From assembly GCA_030148725.1 (NCBI GenBank), contig JASBSU010000031.1, positions 124,001-188,000 on the forward strand: a stretch of DNA of 64,000 nt. Direction: 5' to 3'. The DNA is from Hyphomicrobium sp. Its GTDB lineage: Bacteria > Pseudomonadota > Alphaproteobacteria > Rhizobiales > Hyphomicrobiaceae. Shown piece after piece: positions 28,891 through 39,115 of the stretch (position 1 is its first letter; every line of letters starts with the position of its first letter). Position numbers and translations under genes: made by a program. The notes below the pieces were generated by a model that worked only from the letters and a program-made list of their open reading frames with translations, had not been told where the DNA came from and searched no databases.

Positions 28891-30068
28891 TTGCCGTTGG
28901 TCTCCGCGCCTTGACCTGCAGCCGCCGCTGCCGAAGCCGTCGTCGTCTTCGGAACCACGGTGTTGCCTGGCAGCGCCCGCATCAGGCCGCCGACGATGAC
29001 GCGATCCTCCGGCTTTATGCCGCTCTTGATGATGCGCAGCCCGCCATCGACGAGTTCACCGATCTCCACGACACGCTGCTCGACCACGTTCTTGTCGTTG
29101 ACGACCAGCACGTAACGCCCCTCCTGGTTCGTGCCCAGTGAGATGTCGGGAACCAGCAGCGAAGGCACGTCGAGCTGTTTTGGAATGCGCACGCGCACGA
29201 ACAGACCCGGCGTGAAGATGTTGTCCTTGTTCTCGAATATGGCTCGGCCCGCCAGCGTGCCGGTCGTGGCATCGACCTCCGGCGCCACGTAATCGAGCGT
29301 GCCGGTGTGCGGATAGCCCTGCTCGGTCTGCACGCCGATCCCGACGGGCACCGGCCCGATATCCTTCAGCGTGACGCCAGCCGCGCGCAGTCGCTCGCGC
29401 ACGCTCAGCACCTGCTGCTCATCGATGTTGAATTTCACGTAGATCGGCTTCTGCTGCACGATCGTGGCGAGCTTGGTCGGCTCGCCGGCGCCCACCATGG
29501 CACCCGGATCCACCAGTCGCGCCGACACCGTGCCGTCGAAGGGAGCGACGATGGTCGTATAGTCGAGGTTGCGCTGCGCCTGGGCCACTTGACCCTTCGC
29601 CTGCAGCAGCGCGGCTTGCGTCGAGTCGCGTTTGGCACGGGATTCATCGAGCTGGGCGACGGAGACCGCGCTCGTTTTGACGAGGTCCTGCTTGCGCTTC
29701 AGGTCCGCATCCGCCTGCGCGAGCAAAGCTTCCTGCTGCGCCTGCGTCGCCTGTGCGATCTGCAACTGGATCTCGTAGTCTTCCTTGTCGATCTGGAACA
29801 ATAGGTCGCCCTTTTTGACCTCTGCGCCGTCTTTATAGCCGACCTTTTCGAGGAAGCCCTGCACGCGGGCGACGAGGTCGACGCGGTTAAAGGCGGCCGT
29901 CGTTCCCGTGACCTCCATATACAACGTGACTTTGCGTTCTTCCGGCTTGGCGACCGTGACCTCAGCCGGGGGCGGGGGCTGATAGGTGTTGCGGTCGCCG
30001 CAGGCCGAAAGCCCGGCAGTGACGACGAGAAGGAGGCCGATGCGAAGAGCAGGGCTTGAAAGGGGCAT
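28887..30068 (-). CDS. RND efflux periplasmic adaptor (membrane fusion protein)
   Basis: A 393-residue lipoprotein adaptor. The signal peptide ends in a lipobox Leu-Ser-Ala-Cys (residue 23). A biotinyl-lipoyl-like half-motif (VARVQGFLEKVGYKDGAEVKKGDLLFQID) is followed by a coiled-coil hairpin (about 95-165), the second lipoyl half, a beta-barrel and a membrane-proximal domain. It bridges the RND pump to an outer-membrane channel. The 4-base overlap with the pump gene shows translational coupling. Confidence 0.95.
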   Translation of the reverse strand: MPLSSPALRIGLLLVVTAGLSACGDRNTYQPPPPAEVTVAKPEERKVTLYMEVTGTTAAFNRVDLVARVQGFLEKVGYKDGAEVKKGDLLFQIDKEDYEIQLQIAQATQAQQEALLAQADADLKRKQDLVKTSAVSVAQLDESRAKRDSTQAALLQAKGQVAQAQRNLDYTTIVAPFDGTVSARLVDPGAMVGAGEPTKLATIVQQKPIYVKFNIDEQQVLSVRERLRAAGVTLKDIGPVPVGIGVQTEQGYPHTGTLDYVAPEVDATTGTLAGRAIFENKDNIFTPGLFVRVRIPKQLDVPSLLVPDISLGTNQEGRYVLVVNDKNVVEQRVVEIGELVDGGLRIIKSGIKPEDRVIVGGLMRALPGNTVVPKTTTASAAAAAGQGAETNGK

Positions 30069-30378
30069 GGCGCGCGATGACCGTTGAGGAAGCCTGACGG
30101 CTGAAAAGGCGAGAGACGCAATTTACCGACGCAGAGCTAACGCTTCCTATTTACTACGCCTCCGCCCAAACAGCGCGGACAGAAAAGTGCTAGATGCATG
30201 GTGCGAGCGGCCTGAACGCTGCTCGCCCGGGCGGTGCGGCTCATAGGTGGGCGGCAACAGTTAACAGTTGGAAATGCCGCGGACTGAGCACTTCCGTTCT
30301 GGCCCGAATATTGGATCATTGATTTTTGGGGGCGCGACAGACTTTATGCTGCCCACCGCCACAGCTCCGGGATACGGC
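30069..30378. other. Divergent intergenic region between RND operon and manC
   Basis: This 310-bp stretch separates the RND adaptor start from the manC start. I see no gene, repeat or clear operator. It must hold the divergent promoters. The manC frame stays open back to 30268, but it lacks conserved sequence there. Confidence 0.5.
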
Positions 30379-31818
30379 ATGCAAACCACTGTTATTCCTG
30401 TAATTTTGTCGGGCGGCTCGGGGACGCGGCTGTGGCCGCTGTCGCGCGCCATGTATCCCAAGCAGTTCATTCGCTTCTTTAACGGCTCCAGCAGCCTGTT
30501 TCGGAACACGCTGCGGCGCGTTTATGGGGCGAATTTTGGTAGCCCGATCGTCGTCTGCAACAATGATCACCGCTTTCTCGTGCGCGACGAGCTGGCCGCC
30601 GCTGCGATCAAGCCCGAGGCCATTGTCCTGGAGCCGGTCGCGCGCAACACCGCGGCTGCCGTCGCCGTTGCAGCCCTGGCCGCTGTCCGCAAGGCGTCCG
30701 ACGCCGTCATTGCCGTCATGCCGTCGGACCATGACGTGAAAGATGCCGACGCCTTTGCCGCCAGCCTTCAGCGCGCAGCCGAGGTGGCGGCGACCGGCAA
30801 GCTCGTCCTGTTCGGCATCGTTCCGACTAGTCCGCACACGGGATACGGCTACATCCGCCGCGGCACCGAGCTTGACGGCGCATCCGGCGCTCATGTGGTC
30901 GATGCGTTCTTCGAGAAGCCGGATCGTGCTACCGCAGAATCCTATCTCGCCGACGGCAACTTTTTCTGGAACAGCGGCATCTTCGTTCTGCACGCGGCAA
31001 CATTCCTGCGCGAGCTGGAGCTGCTGGCGCCGGACATCCTCGCTGCCGCGCGCGCCGCACTCGATGGCGCGACCGAGGATCTGGAATTCCTGCGCCTCGA
31101 TGAAACGGCCTTCGCGCGCTCCCCGAGCATCTCCGTCGACTATGCAGTCATGGAGAAGACACGGAAAGCTGCGATGATCCCGATAGACGTCGGCTGGAAT
31201 GACGTCGGGTCGTGGTCATCGCTCTGGGAGGCGACGCCGCAGGACGCGCAGAAGAACGCTGTGCACGGCGATGCCATCCTCGTCGACACGAAGAACTGCC
31301 TCGTGCACTCCGAGCGCTCGCTCGTCGCCACCATCGGGCTCGACGGCCTCATCATCGTCGACACGCCCGACGCATTGCTCGTCGCCGACCAGAACCGCGC
31401 GCAGGAAGTGTCAGCGGTCGTCGCGCGCCTGGCGAAGCTCAATCGCAAGGAGCACGCGCAGCACGTCCGCAGCCACCGGCCCTGGGGTTTCTTTGAATCG
31501 CTGAGCGTCGGGCCGCGCTTCCAGGTGAAGCTGCTGCACGTCAAGCCCGGCGGCCAGCTGTCGATGCAAATGCACCATCATCGCTCCGAGCACTGGGTTG
31601 TCGTTTGCGGCACCGCGAAGGTGACGGTTGGTGAAACCGCAAAACTCGTTCAGGAAAACGAGAGCGTCTACATCACCGCCACCCAGTGGCACCGCCTCGA
31701 GAACCCCGGCAAGGTGCCGCTCGAGCTGATCGAAGTGCAGATCGGCAGCTATCTCGGCGAGGACGACATCATCCGCACCGATGACGTCTACCGCCGCGCT
31801 GCGAGCGAGACGCGGTAA
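30379..31818 (+). CDS. manC: Mannose-1-phosphate guanylyltransferase / mannose-6-phosphate isomerase
   Basis: A 479-residue bifunctional enzyme. The nucleotidyltransferase signature LSGGSGTRLWPLSR (residues 9-22) is followed by the FVEKP-like FFEKPD block, and a C-terminal cupin (QMHHHRSEHWVVVCG) is the isomerase half. It makes GDP-mannose, which Gmd and Fcl then convert. The start is taken at ATG 30379 (MQTTVIPVIL), where conservation begins. It is on the left edge of the polysaccharide locus, transcribed away from the RND operon. Confidence 0.95.
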   Translation: MQTTVIPVILSGGSGTRLWPLSRAMYPKQFIRFFNGSSSLFRNTLRRVYGANFGSPIVVCNNDHRFLVRDELAAAAIKPEAIVLEPVARNTAAAVAVAALAAVRKASDAVIAVMPSDHDVKDADAFAASLQRAAEVAATGKLVLFGIVPTSPHTGYGYIRRGTELDGASGAHVVDAFFEKPDRATAESYLADGNFFWNSGIFVLHAATFLRELELLAPDILAAARAALDGATEDLEFLRLDETAFARSPSISVDYAVMEKTRKAAMIPIDVGWNDVGSWSSLWEATPQDAQKNAVHGDAILVDTKNCLVHSERSLVATIGLDGLIIVDTPDALLVADQNRAQEVSAVVARLAKLNRKEHAQHVRSHRPWGFFESLSVGPRFQVKLLHVKPGGQLSMQMHHHRSEHWVVVCGTAKVTVGETAKLVQENESVYITATQWHRLENPGKVPLELIEVQIGSYLGEDDIIRTDDVYRRAASETR

Positions 31819-31830
31819 GCGCGCTTCGTA

Positions 31831-32718
31831 TTAGCGGACTTGGGCGACGTTCAGCCTGACGCACTCTTCAGTGCCGACGCGCCAGTGCGGGAGTGCAAGC
31901 CCGAATGTTTCGCGCAGCAGCGAGCAATCGAGCCGCGAGTTGGCTGGACGCGCCGCGGGCGTCGGATACTGCGCCGCGGTGATGGGCAGGACGCGCCCGA
32001 CGTCCAATCCGTTCCGGCGGGCCTCCTCGAAGATCGCGCCCGCAAACTCGTACCAGCTCGCCTCGCCGTCGCCGGTTGCATGATACGTGCCCCACGGCGT
32101 ATCGCTGCCTGCCTCTTGCACCTGCCGGACCATCTCCAGCAGCGTTGCGGCAAGGTGCGGCGCATAAGTCGGATTGCCGAGCTGATCGCTGACGACTGAA
32201 ACCTCGGGCCGCGATGTCGCGAGCCGTAGCATCGTCTTCAGGAAATTGCTGCCGTACGGGCTGTGCACCCAGGCTGTGCGCACGATGAGATGCTTGTCGA
32301 GCGTCTTGCGCAGGAGTTCCTCGCCCGCCAGCTTCGAGCGTCCATAGGCGTTGATCGGTCCTACGGGATCGCTCTCGCGATAAGGTGCGCTGCCGCTGCC
32401 ATCGAATACGTAGTCGGTCGAAACGTGCAGCAGTCCGATCCCGCGACGCGCGCACGCATGCGCCAGCTGTTCGACGGCCTTGGCGTTGATCGCGTGAGCG
32501 ACGTCCGGCTCTGTCTCCGCCTTGTCGACGGCAGTGTATGCCGCGGCATTGATGACGAACGACGGCGCGACAGCATCGACGACGCTGCCGATGGAATCCG
32601 CGTCGAGCAGGTCCAGCTGCGGGCGCCCCGCCGTCACCAGCGGCATCCCACGAGCCGATGCAGCCGCGACGAGCGACTGCGCCAACTGCCCACTCTGGCC
32701 GATGACGAGAATGGTCAC
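31831..32718 (-). CDS. rfbD: dTDP-4-dehydrorhamnose reductase (copy 2, rml cluster)
   Basis: A 295-residue extended SDR. The NAD(P) loop is [12 protein letters not shown], followed by [24 protein letters not shown] and [13 protein letters not shown] with the Tyr-x-x-x-Lys pair. It makes dTDP-L-rhamnose from dTDP-4-keto-L-rhamnose. The start is the GTG at 32718, which overlaps the rfbB stop by four bases (GTGA). It completes the rfbA-C-B-D gene set. Confidence 0.93.
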   Translation of the reverse strand: MTILVIGQSGQLAQSLVAAASARGMPLVTAGRPQLDLLDADSIGSVVDAVAPSFVINAAAYTAVDKAETEPDVAHAINAKAVEQLAHACARRGIGLLHVSTDYVFDGSGSAPYRESDPVGPINAYGRSKLAGEELLRKTLDKHLIVRTAWVHSPYGSNFLKTMLRLATSRPEVSVVSDQLGNPTYAPHLAATLLEMVRQVQEAGSDTPWGTYHATGDGEASWYEFAGAIFEEARRNGLDVGRVLPITAAQYPTPAARPANSRLDCSLLRETFGLALPHWRVGTEECVRLNVAQVR

Positions 32719-33788
32719 TTCGCGGTCGCCGCCGCGGCAGGCGCGAGAACGCCGAGCCGCTCGCCGCTGTAGACGCCCTTGCGCAGTGGCTCCCACCAGC
32801 CGGGGTTGGCCAGATACCAGCGCACGGTCTTATCGATGCCGGTCTCAAAACTTTCGAGCGGCATCCAGCCGAGTTCGCTCGTCAGCCGCGAGCAGTCGAT
32901 CGCATAGCGGCGATCGTGCCCGGGGCGATCCGTGACGAACTTGATCAACCGCTCGTGCGGTGCGCCACTGGGGTGGACCTCGTCGAGCACGCCGCAGATC
33001 CGCTGCACCACTTCGAGGTTCGTGCGCTCGTTTCGTCCGCCGACATTATACTTCCGGCCGACTTCGCCGCGCGACAGCACCAGATAGAGCGCCCGCGCGT
33101 GGTCTTCGACGTACAGCCAGTCGCGGATGTTTCGCCCATCGCCGTAGACAGGCAGCGGTTTGCCATCGAGCGCATTGAGGATCATCAGCGGTATCAGCTT
33201 CTCAGGGAAGTGATACGGTCCGTAATTGTTGGAGCAGTTGGTCATCAGCACGGGCAGGCCGTAGGTGCGGTGCCACGCCATGACCAGGTGATCGGATGCC
33301 GCCTTGCTCGCCGAATACGGCGAGCTCGGATCGTACGGCGTTGTCTCCTCGAAGAGCCCTTCATCGCCGAGCGAGCCGTAGACCTCGTCTGTTGAGATGT
33401 GCAGGAACCGGAAGTCGTCGCGCTTGCCGTCCGCAAGCTGCCCCCAGTAACCGCGTACCGCTTCGAGCATCGAATAGGTGCCGACGACATTCGTCTGGAT
33501 GAATTCCGCCGAGCCCGTGATCGAACGATCCACGTGGCTCTCGGCCGCCAGATGCATCACCGCATCGGGCTGGAAATCCGCGAGCGCAGCCGATATGGCC
33601 GCCGTATCGCAGATGTCGGCTTTGAGGAACTGGTAGTTGGGGCTTTGATCGATCGGAGCCAGCGAATGCAGATTGGCGGCATAGGTGAGCTTGTCGATGT
33701 TGAGCACGCTCTCGCCCATCTCGCCCACGAGGTAGCGGCACAACGCGGAGCCGATGAAACCTGCCCCTCCCGTGACGACGATCCGCAT
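32715..33788 (-). CDS. rfbB: dTDP-glucose 4,6-dehydratase
   Basis: A 357-residue extended [19 protein letters not shown] binds NAD, the [11 protein letters not shown] and STDEVYGSL blocks are family-specific, and the catalytic [12 protein letters not shown] holds the Tyr-x-x-x-Lys pair. It converts dTDP-glucose to the 4-keto-6-deoxy sugar, the second step of dTDP-rhamnose synthesis. The ATG at 33788 gives the canonical [10 protein letters not shown] start and is preceded by AAGGAGA; the longer upstream frame has no conserved sequence. Confidence 0.97.
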   Translation of the reverse strand: MRIVVTGGAGFIGSALCRYLVGEMGESVLNIDKLTYAANLHSLAPIDQSPNYQFLKADICDTAAISAALADFQPDAVMHLAAESHVDRSITGSAEFIQTNVVGTYSMLEAVRGYWGQLADGKRDDFRFLHISTDEVYGSLGDEGLFEETTPYDPSSPYSASKAASDHLVMAWHRTYGLPVLMTNCSNNYGPYHFPEKLIPLMILNALDGKPLPVYGDGRNIRDWLYVEDHARALYLVLSRGEVGRKYNVGGRNERTNLEVVQRICGVLDEVHPSGAPHERLIKFVTDRPGHDRRYAIDCSRLTSELGWMPLESFETGIDKTVRWYLANPGWWEPLRKGVYSGERLGVLAPAAAATAK

Positions 33789-33819
33789 CGAGCAATCTCC
33801 TTGAGGCAAACCAAAAGGC

Positions 33820-34389
33820 TTAGGCAGTGAAGTACGCAGGCAGGCTCGCAAAGCTCGGCTGGTTTCCGTCCTTGCCGGAAAGAACAGCCTGACCGCGTTC
33901 CACCGGCCAGTCGATGCCGATGTCGGGATCGTCCCACGCGACGCCCTTGTCACACTCGGGCGCGTAGTAGTCGCTCACCTTATAGATCAGCTCGGTGTCC
34001 GGCTCCAACGTACAGAAGCCGTGTGCAAAACCCTTGGGAATATAGAGCTGGTGCCAATTATCGGCACTGATGACGGCCGATACCCATTTGCCATACGTCG
34101 CTGATCCGTGGCGCAGGTCGACGGCGACGTCGAACACCGAGCCTCGCGACACGCGAACGAGCTTGGCCTGCGCCCTCGGATCGGTCTGGAAATGCAGCCC
34201 GCGCACCACGCCTTGCTGCCGCGACAGGGAATGATTGTCCTGCACGAATTCGACATCGACGCCGACGTCGCGCAGCGCGTTTCTATTGTAGGTCTCCGAG
34301 AAGAAGCCCCGATGGTCGAGGTGCCGGACCGGCTCCAAGAGGATAACGTCGGGAATGCCGAGCGGCGTGGCTTTCAGTGTCGCGCTCAA
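33820..34389 (-). CDS. rfbC: dTDP-4-dehydrorhamnose 3,5-epimerase
   Basis: A 189-residue cupin-fold epimerase. The blocks [31 protein letters not shown] (holding the catalytic His) and IPKGFAHGF are diagnostic. It epimerises C3 and C5 of the 4-keto sugar in dTDP-L-rhamnose synthesis. It apparently starts at TTG 34389 with AAGGGA upstream. It sits between rfbA and rfbB on the same strand. Confidence 0.97.
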   Translation of the reverse strand: MSATLKATPLGIPDVILLEPVRHLDHRGFFSETYNRNALRDVGVDVEFVQDNHSLSRQQGVVRGLHFQTDPRAQAKLVRVSRGSVFDVAVDLRHGSATYGKWVSAVISADNWHQLYIPKGFAHGFCTLEPDTELIYKVSDYYAPECDKGVAWDDPDIGIDWPVERGQAVLSGKDGNQPSFASLPAYFTA

Positions 34390-34462
34390 TCCAATTTCCC
34401 TTTCCCTGCTGCTCGTGCGCTCACGATCAAGAGCCGCACGCGACAGGACCTTGATGACGTCG

Positions 34463-35335
34463 CTAATTGCTGCTCAGCACCGTTCTGAGATAGGCGCCAT
34501 AGTCGTTCTTGGGGTACCGCGTATCGATGAGGGCCTGCAGGTCGTCCGCGCTGATGAAGCGCTGACGGTAGGCAATCTCTTCCGGGGAGGCAATCTTCAG
34601 GCCCTGGCGCTTCTCGATGGTCGCCACGTAGCTGGCGGCGTCGAGCAGGCTGTCCGGCGTCCCGGTGTCGAACCAGGCGAACCCGCGCCCGATCTTCTGC
34701 ACGCGCAGCGTGCCCTGGTTGAGGTAATGTACATTGAGGTCGGTGATCTCGAGTTCGCCGCGCGCCGAAGGCTTAAGGCCTTTTGCGATTTCCACGACTT
34801 GGTTGTCATAGACATAAAGCCCGATCACCGCCCAATTCGATTTGGCGACCTTCGGCTTCTCTTCGATGGAAATCGCTTTGCCGCTTTCGTCGAATGCGAC
34901 GACGCCATAGCGTTCCGGATCCCGGACCTGATAGGCAAAGACGCTGGCCCCGCTCGTCTGCGAGAATGCCTGCGCTGCCAGCTCCGGAAATCCGTGGCCG
35001 TAGAGAATGTTGTCGCCGAGCACCATCGTGCAGGGGCTGTCGCCGATGAACTTCTCGCCAATAATGAAGGCCTGGGCGAGGCCCTCGGGCCGCGGCTGCT
35101 CGGCATAGGAGATGCTCACCCCCCACTGCGAGCCGTCGCCCAGAAGGGCCTGGAAGTTCGGCAAGTCGCGGCCCGTAGAAATGACCAGGATTTCGCGAAT
35201 CCCGCCCAGCATGAGGACAGAGAGGGGATAGTAGATCAGCGGCTTGTCATAAACCGGCAGGATCTGTTTGCTGATCGTCAATGTGATGGGGTGCAGACGT
35301 GTGCCGCTGCCGCCGGCCAAAATGATGCCCTTCAT
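34463..35335 (-). CDS. rfbA: Glucose-1-phosphate thymidylyltransferase
   Basis: This 290-residue nucleotidyltransferase is the first enzyme of dTDP-L-rhamnose synthesis, joining dTTP and glucose-1-phosphate. [18 protein letters not shown] at the start, [27 protein letters not shown] and [11 protein letters not shown] are the family signature. The Met at 35335 matches the usual start and length. It is the first gene of the rfbACBD operon, divergent from gmd. Confidence 0.97.
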   Translation of the reverse strand: MKGIILAGGSGTRLHPITLTISKQILPVYDKPLIYYPLSVLMLGGIREILVISTGRDLPNFQALLGDGSQWGVSISYAEQPRPEGLAQAFIIGEKFIGDSPCTMVLGDNILYGHGFPELAAQAFSQTSGASVFAYQVRDPERYGVVAFDESGKAISIEEKPKVAKSNWAVIGLYVYDNQVVEIAKGLKPSARGELEITDLNVHYLNQGTLRVQKIGRGFAWFDTGTPDSLLDAASYVATIEKRQGLKIASPEEIAYRQRFISADDLQALIDTRYPKNDYGAYLRTVLSSN

Positions 35336-35593
35336 ACCCATGCCCCTATCGATGCGCAGCTGCAATCACGGTTGCCACAATACCTTGCAAAGACCCCATC
35401 GGCGTCTGTGGCTTTCGACCCTTTGGATGTGCAGCAAACCCAACACGGGGTGCGAGGATTTTGACGCATACATACAGATAAACTAGGGTATTTCAACCAG
35501 CCAAGTCCCGCCATCAAGACGTTGCGGGGAGCGTCCCAAGGCGCCCCCGAGATGTCGGCCGGATTGGGCTGACTAGCGGGGAGGACGTGCCTC

Positions 35594-36667
35594 TTGAGGC
35601 AGAAGGTTGCTCTGATCACCGGCATCACCGGTCAGGACGGCGCGCATCTTGCGCGCTTGTTGCTCGACAAGGGATACATCGTCCACGGCGTAAAGCGCCG
35701 GTCATCGTCGTTCAACACGGCGCGCGTGGATGACCTCTACGTCGATCCGCACGAGGGCGAGACGCGCTTCTTCATGCACTACGGCGATCTGACGGACGCG
35801 ACCAATCTCATTCGGCTGGTGCAGGAGTGTCGGCCGGACGAGATTTACAATCTCGCCGCCCAGAGCCACGTCCAGGTCAGCTTCGAAACGCCCGAATACA
35901 CCGCCAACGCGGACGGCCTCGGCACGCTCCGGTTGTTGGAGGCGATCCGCATTCTCGGCATCAAGGATGATGTCCGTTTCTATCAGGCATCGACCTCCGA
36001 GCTGTTCGGCAAAGTGCAGGAAATCCCCCAAAAGGAGACGACTCCCTTCTATCCGCGCTCGCCCTATGGCGCGGCGAAGCTCTACGCCTATTGGATCACG
36101 GTGAATTACCGGGAAGCCTACGGCATGCATGCGTCGAACGGCATCCTTTTCAATCACGAAGGCCCGATGCGCGGCGAAACGTTCGTAACGCGCAAGATCA
36201 CGCGTGCCGTCGCGGCAATCGAGCAGGGACTGCAGGAGCGGCTCTACCTCGGAAACCTGTCGGCGCAGCGCGACTGGGGACACGCTCGCGATTTCGTCGA
36301 AGGCATGTGGCTGATGCTGCAGCAGCCGACCGCCGACGACTACGTGCTGGCGACCGGCGAGATGCACTCGGTCCGTGAATTCGTCGAGCGTGCATTCGCC
36401 CATGTCGGCCGCCGGATCGTGTGGCGGGGTGAGGGTGCCGACGAGGTCGGCATCGATGAGGAATCCGGGAAAACGCTGGTCTGTATCGACCCGCGCTACT
36501 TCCGCCCCACCGAGGTCGAGCTGTTGATCGGCGATGCATCGAAGGCCAAGGCAAAGCTCGGTTGGCAGGCCACGACAACCTTCGAGGACCTGGTCGTCGA
36601 AATGGTCGAGGCCGATCTGAAGGCCATCGAGCGGGAGCGTTGGCGAAACGACCGGGCGGGCGGATGA
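35594..36667 (+). CDS. gmd: GDP-mannose 4,6-dehydratase
   Basis: A 357-residue extended [20 protein letters not shown] binds NADP, and [48 protein letters not shown] and [11 protein letters not shown] are the Gmd signature. It converts GDP-mannose to GDP-4-keto-6-deoxymannose. The start is a TTG with GGGGAGGACG upstream. It is followed after 7 bases by fcl, so the pair makes GDP-L-fucose from the GDP-mannose of ManC. Confidence 0.97.
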   Translation: MRQKVALITGITGQDGAHLARLLLDKGYIVHGVKRRSSSFNTARVDDLYVDPHEGETRFFMHYGDLTDATNLIRLVQECRPDEIYNLAAQSHVQVSFETPEYTANADGLGTLRLLEAIRILGIKDDVRFYQASTSELFGKVQEIPQKETTPFYPRSPYGAAKLYAYWITVNYREAYGMHASNGILFNHEGPMRGETFVTRKITRAVAAIEQGLQERLYLGNLSAQRDWGHARDFVEGMWLMLQQPTADDYVLATGEMHSVREFVERAFAHVGRRIVWRGEGADEVGIDEESGKTLVCIDPRYFRPTEVELLIGDASKAKAKLGWQATTTFEDLVVEMVEADLKAIERERWRNDRAGG

Positions 36668-36674
36668 CGGCACG

Positions 36675-37673
36675 ATGAGCACGAACCCGCAAGCATTGCC
36701 CAGTGACGATTTCGACCTGCGCGGAAAGCGTGTTTGGGTTGCCGGCCATCGCGGCATGGTTGGTTCGGCTTTGGTGCGGCGGCTCGCGAGCGAAGGCTGC
36801 CAAATTCTGACCGCCGATCGGTCCGAGGCGGACCTGCGTCTTCGGCCGGCCGTTGAGCGATGGATGGGCGAGCACCGGCCGCAAGCCGTTTTCGTCGCTG
36901 CCGCGAAGGTAGGCGGCATACTTGCCAACGACACCCGCCCTGCCGAATTCCTGCTCGACAACCTGCTCATCGAGGCGAACATCATCGATACGGCCCTCAA
37001 TACCGGCGTCGAAAAGCTGCTGTTCCTCGGATCGTCCTGCATCTACCCGAAAATGGCCGAGCAGCCGATCAGGGAGAGCGCGCTACTGACTGGCCCGCTC
37101 GAGCCGACCAACGAATGGTACGCCATCGCGAAGATTGCCGGCATCAAGCTGTGCCAAGCGTACCGCAAGCAGTACGGCTGCGACTTCATCTCCGCGATGC
37201 CCACCAATCTCTATGGGCCCGGCGACAACTACGACCTCGCGTCGAGCCACGTCGTGCCGGCATTGATCCGCAAGGCGCACGAGGCAAAAGTGCGCGGCGA
37301 CGCGCAGATGGTCATGTGGGGCAGTGGAACGCCGCTGCGTGAGTTCCTTCATGCCGACGATTGTGCGGACGCGCTTGTTCTCGTGATGAAGCGGTACTCC
37401 GAGGCCGAGCACATCAATGTGGGATCCGGAGAAGACCTGCCGATTGCCGAGCTGGCGAAGCTGATCTGCGAGGTTGTCGGGTTCACCGGCGCGATCGTGC
37501 AAGACACGTCCAAGCCAGACGGAACACCGCGCAAGCTGATGAGCGGCGACAAGTTGCGTGCGCTCGGCTGGCGCCCGCGCATTGGCTTGCGGGAGGGGCT
37601 GGCTGACGCCTACGCCGCCTTCCTGAAACAGAACGGACGGCCTTCCGGCGCGCAGCAGGAGCGCCCGGCGTAG
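36675..37673 (+). CDS. fcl: GDP-L-fucose synthase
   Basis: A 332-residue epimerase-reductase. [15 protein letters not shown] binds [24 protein letters not shown] and the Tyr-x-x-x-Lys of [10 protein letters not shown] are diagnostic. It performs the 3,5-epimerisation and NADPH reduction of GDP-4-keto-6-deoxymannose. It follows gmd by 7 bases. If Fcl were inactive the pathway could branch to GDP-D-rhamnose, but no rmd-like gene is seen. Confidence 0.96.
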   Translation: MSTNPQALPSDDFDLRGKRVWVAGHRGMVGSALVRRLASEGCQILTADRSEADLRLRPAVERWMGEHRPQAVFVAAAKVGGILANDTRPAEFLLDNLLIEANIIDTALNTGVEKLLFLGSSCIYPKMAEQPIRESALLTGPLEPTNEWYAIAKIAGIKLCQAYRKQYGCDFISAMPTNLYGPGDNYDLASSHVVPALIRKAHEAKVRGDAQMVMWGSGTPLREFLHADDCADALVLVMKRYSEAEHINVGSGEDLPIAELAKLICEVVGFTGAIVQDTSKPDGTPRKLMSGDKLRALGWRPRIGLREGLADAYAAFLKQNGRPSGAQQERPA

Positions 37674-37972
37674 TTCTGCGAACCCTCGACGAGTGTTGTC
37701 GCAGAGCACCACTGCCCAGGAACAATGGTCTCCAGCGATTCCGGACGTGCCGCCTGTCGCACCCTGTGGATATCACTAGGTTTTCGCGGGTGCCGCATAC
37801 AGGCGCGCGGAGAGGGGTAGTAAAGAAGTGGCATGTCGCAGGCCGACGCGAGGCCCGTCCAAAGTGTCGGGTACTGCGTGGCTGGCTCCCTGCCACCGCG
37901 GCCAACCGCGGACTGCTTCGAAAGAAAGGCGTGAGCTGCGCTGCTCCAACTACCCGGATTGAGAGGCGACGG

Positions 37973-39115
37973 ATGCTTCAGGATGTTGCGACAATGGATG
38001 CGGCTAAGATTTCGCGCGTAGCAGAGCAGGCGGCGCCCGAACTCGCGGTGGTGGTGCCGACGTTCAACGAGCGCGCCAACATCGAAAAGCTATATGAAAA
38101 GCTGTCCATCACGCTGCGATCCATCGCGTGGGAGATGATCGTCGTCGATGACAACAGCCCCGACAAGACCGCGGACGTTGCCTGGTCGCTTGGTCGGCGC
38201 CATCCCAATATCCGCTGCATCAAGCGCGTCGGTCGGCGCGGACTGTCCTCCGCCTGCACCGAAGGCATCCTGTCGACGAGTGCGCCTTACGTCGCGGTGA
38301 TCGACGGGGATTTGCAGCACGATGAGCGCATTCTTCCGACGATGCTCCAGAAGGCGCGTTCCGGCGCCGACATCGTCGTGGGCACGCGCTACAGCGAGCG
38401 CGCGACCTCAGAAGGATTCTCCGCCGCCCGCCAATTGGGGAGCACGCTTGCGACGCGGATGTCAGCGTTGCTCACAGGCCGCTTCCTGTCCGACCCGATG
38501 AGTGGGTTCTTCCTGGTTCGGCGCGACCTGTTCGTCGGTCTGGCGCCAAGCCTGTCGTCCGAGGGATTCAAGATCTTGCTCGACCTGGTGGTGACGGCGA
38601 CGCGTCAGGGATCCAAGCCTGAGATCGCAGAGATCCCTTACGAATTCCGTGAGCGCAACGCAGGCGACAGCAAGATGAGCCCGCTCGTCGTCTCACAGTT
38701 TCTCGGGCTTTGGTTCTCCAAGCTCACCGGCGATATCGTACCGCCGAGCTTTCTTCTGTTCTCGCTCGTCGGCCTCTCGGGTGTTGCGGTCCATCTTGCG
38801 GTTCTCTGGGCTCTGACCAGTATTGGCACCACGACTTTCATCGTCGCCCAGGTCACCGCAACCATGGCGGCCATGACGTGGAACTTCGCGGTCAACAACG
38901 TTCTGACCTACGCCGATAGGAAGCTGAAAGGCATCCGGTTCTGGACCGGCCTTCTAAGCTTCTATGCCGTGTGTTCGCTGGGCGCGATCGCGAATATCTC
39001 CGTCGCTTCGCTGATCTACGAGATGCGATCGGGCCCCATTCTAGCCGGCCTCGCCGGTGCCCTGATGAGCTCGGTCTTCAACTACTCCGTGACCCGCGTC
39101 ATCACCTGGCGCTAG
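37973..39115 (+). CDS. GT2 polyprenyl-phosphate sugar transferase fused to a GtrA domain
   Basis: A 380-residue membrane enzyme. The N-terminal GT2 domain (about 25-240) carries VVPTFNERANIEKL, the VVDDNSPDKT nucleotide-sugar motif and the DGDLQHDE metal motif, as in dolichol-phosphate mannosyltransferases. The C-terminal GtrA domain (about 255-380) has four helices. Such proteins charge a lipid carrier with a sugar and flip it or help membrane transfer. The frame stays open back to 37766, but ATG 37973 follows GAGAGG. It overlaps the GT39-like gene by 14 bases at its 3' end. Confidence 0.85.
   Translation: MLQDVATMDAAKISRVAEQAAPELAVVVPTFNERANIEKLYEKLSITLRSIAWEMIVVDDNSPDKTADVAWSLGRRHPNIRCIKRVGRRGLSSACTEGILSTSAPYVAVIDGDLQHDERILPTMLQKARSGADIVVGTRYSERATSEGFSAARQLGSTLATRMSALLTGRFLSDPMSGFFLVRRDLFVGLAPSLSSEGFKILLDLVVTATRQGSKPEIAEIPYEFRERNAGDSKMSPLVVSQFLGLWFSKLTGDIVPPSFLLFSLVGLSGVAVHLAVLWALTSIGTTTFIVAQVTATMAAMTWNFAVNNVLTYADRKLKGIRFWTGLLSFYAVCSLGAIANISVASLIYEMRSGPILAGLAGALMSSVFNYSVTRVITWR

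Noticed and set aside
35702..37042. A 446-residue minus-strand frame across gmd and fcl
   Set aside because: It is antisense to two clearly identified genes and shows no motif; a composition artefact.
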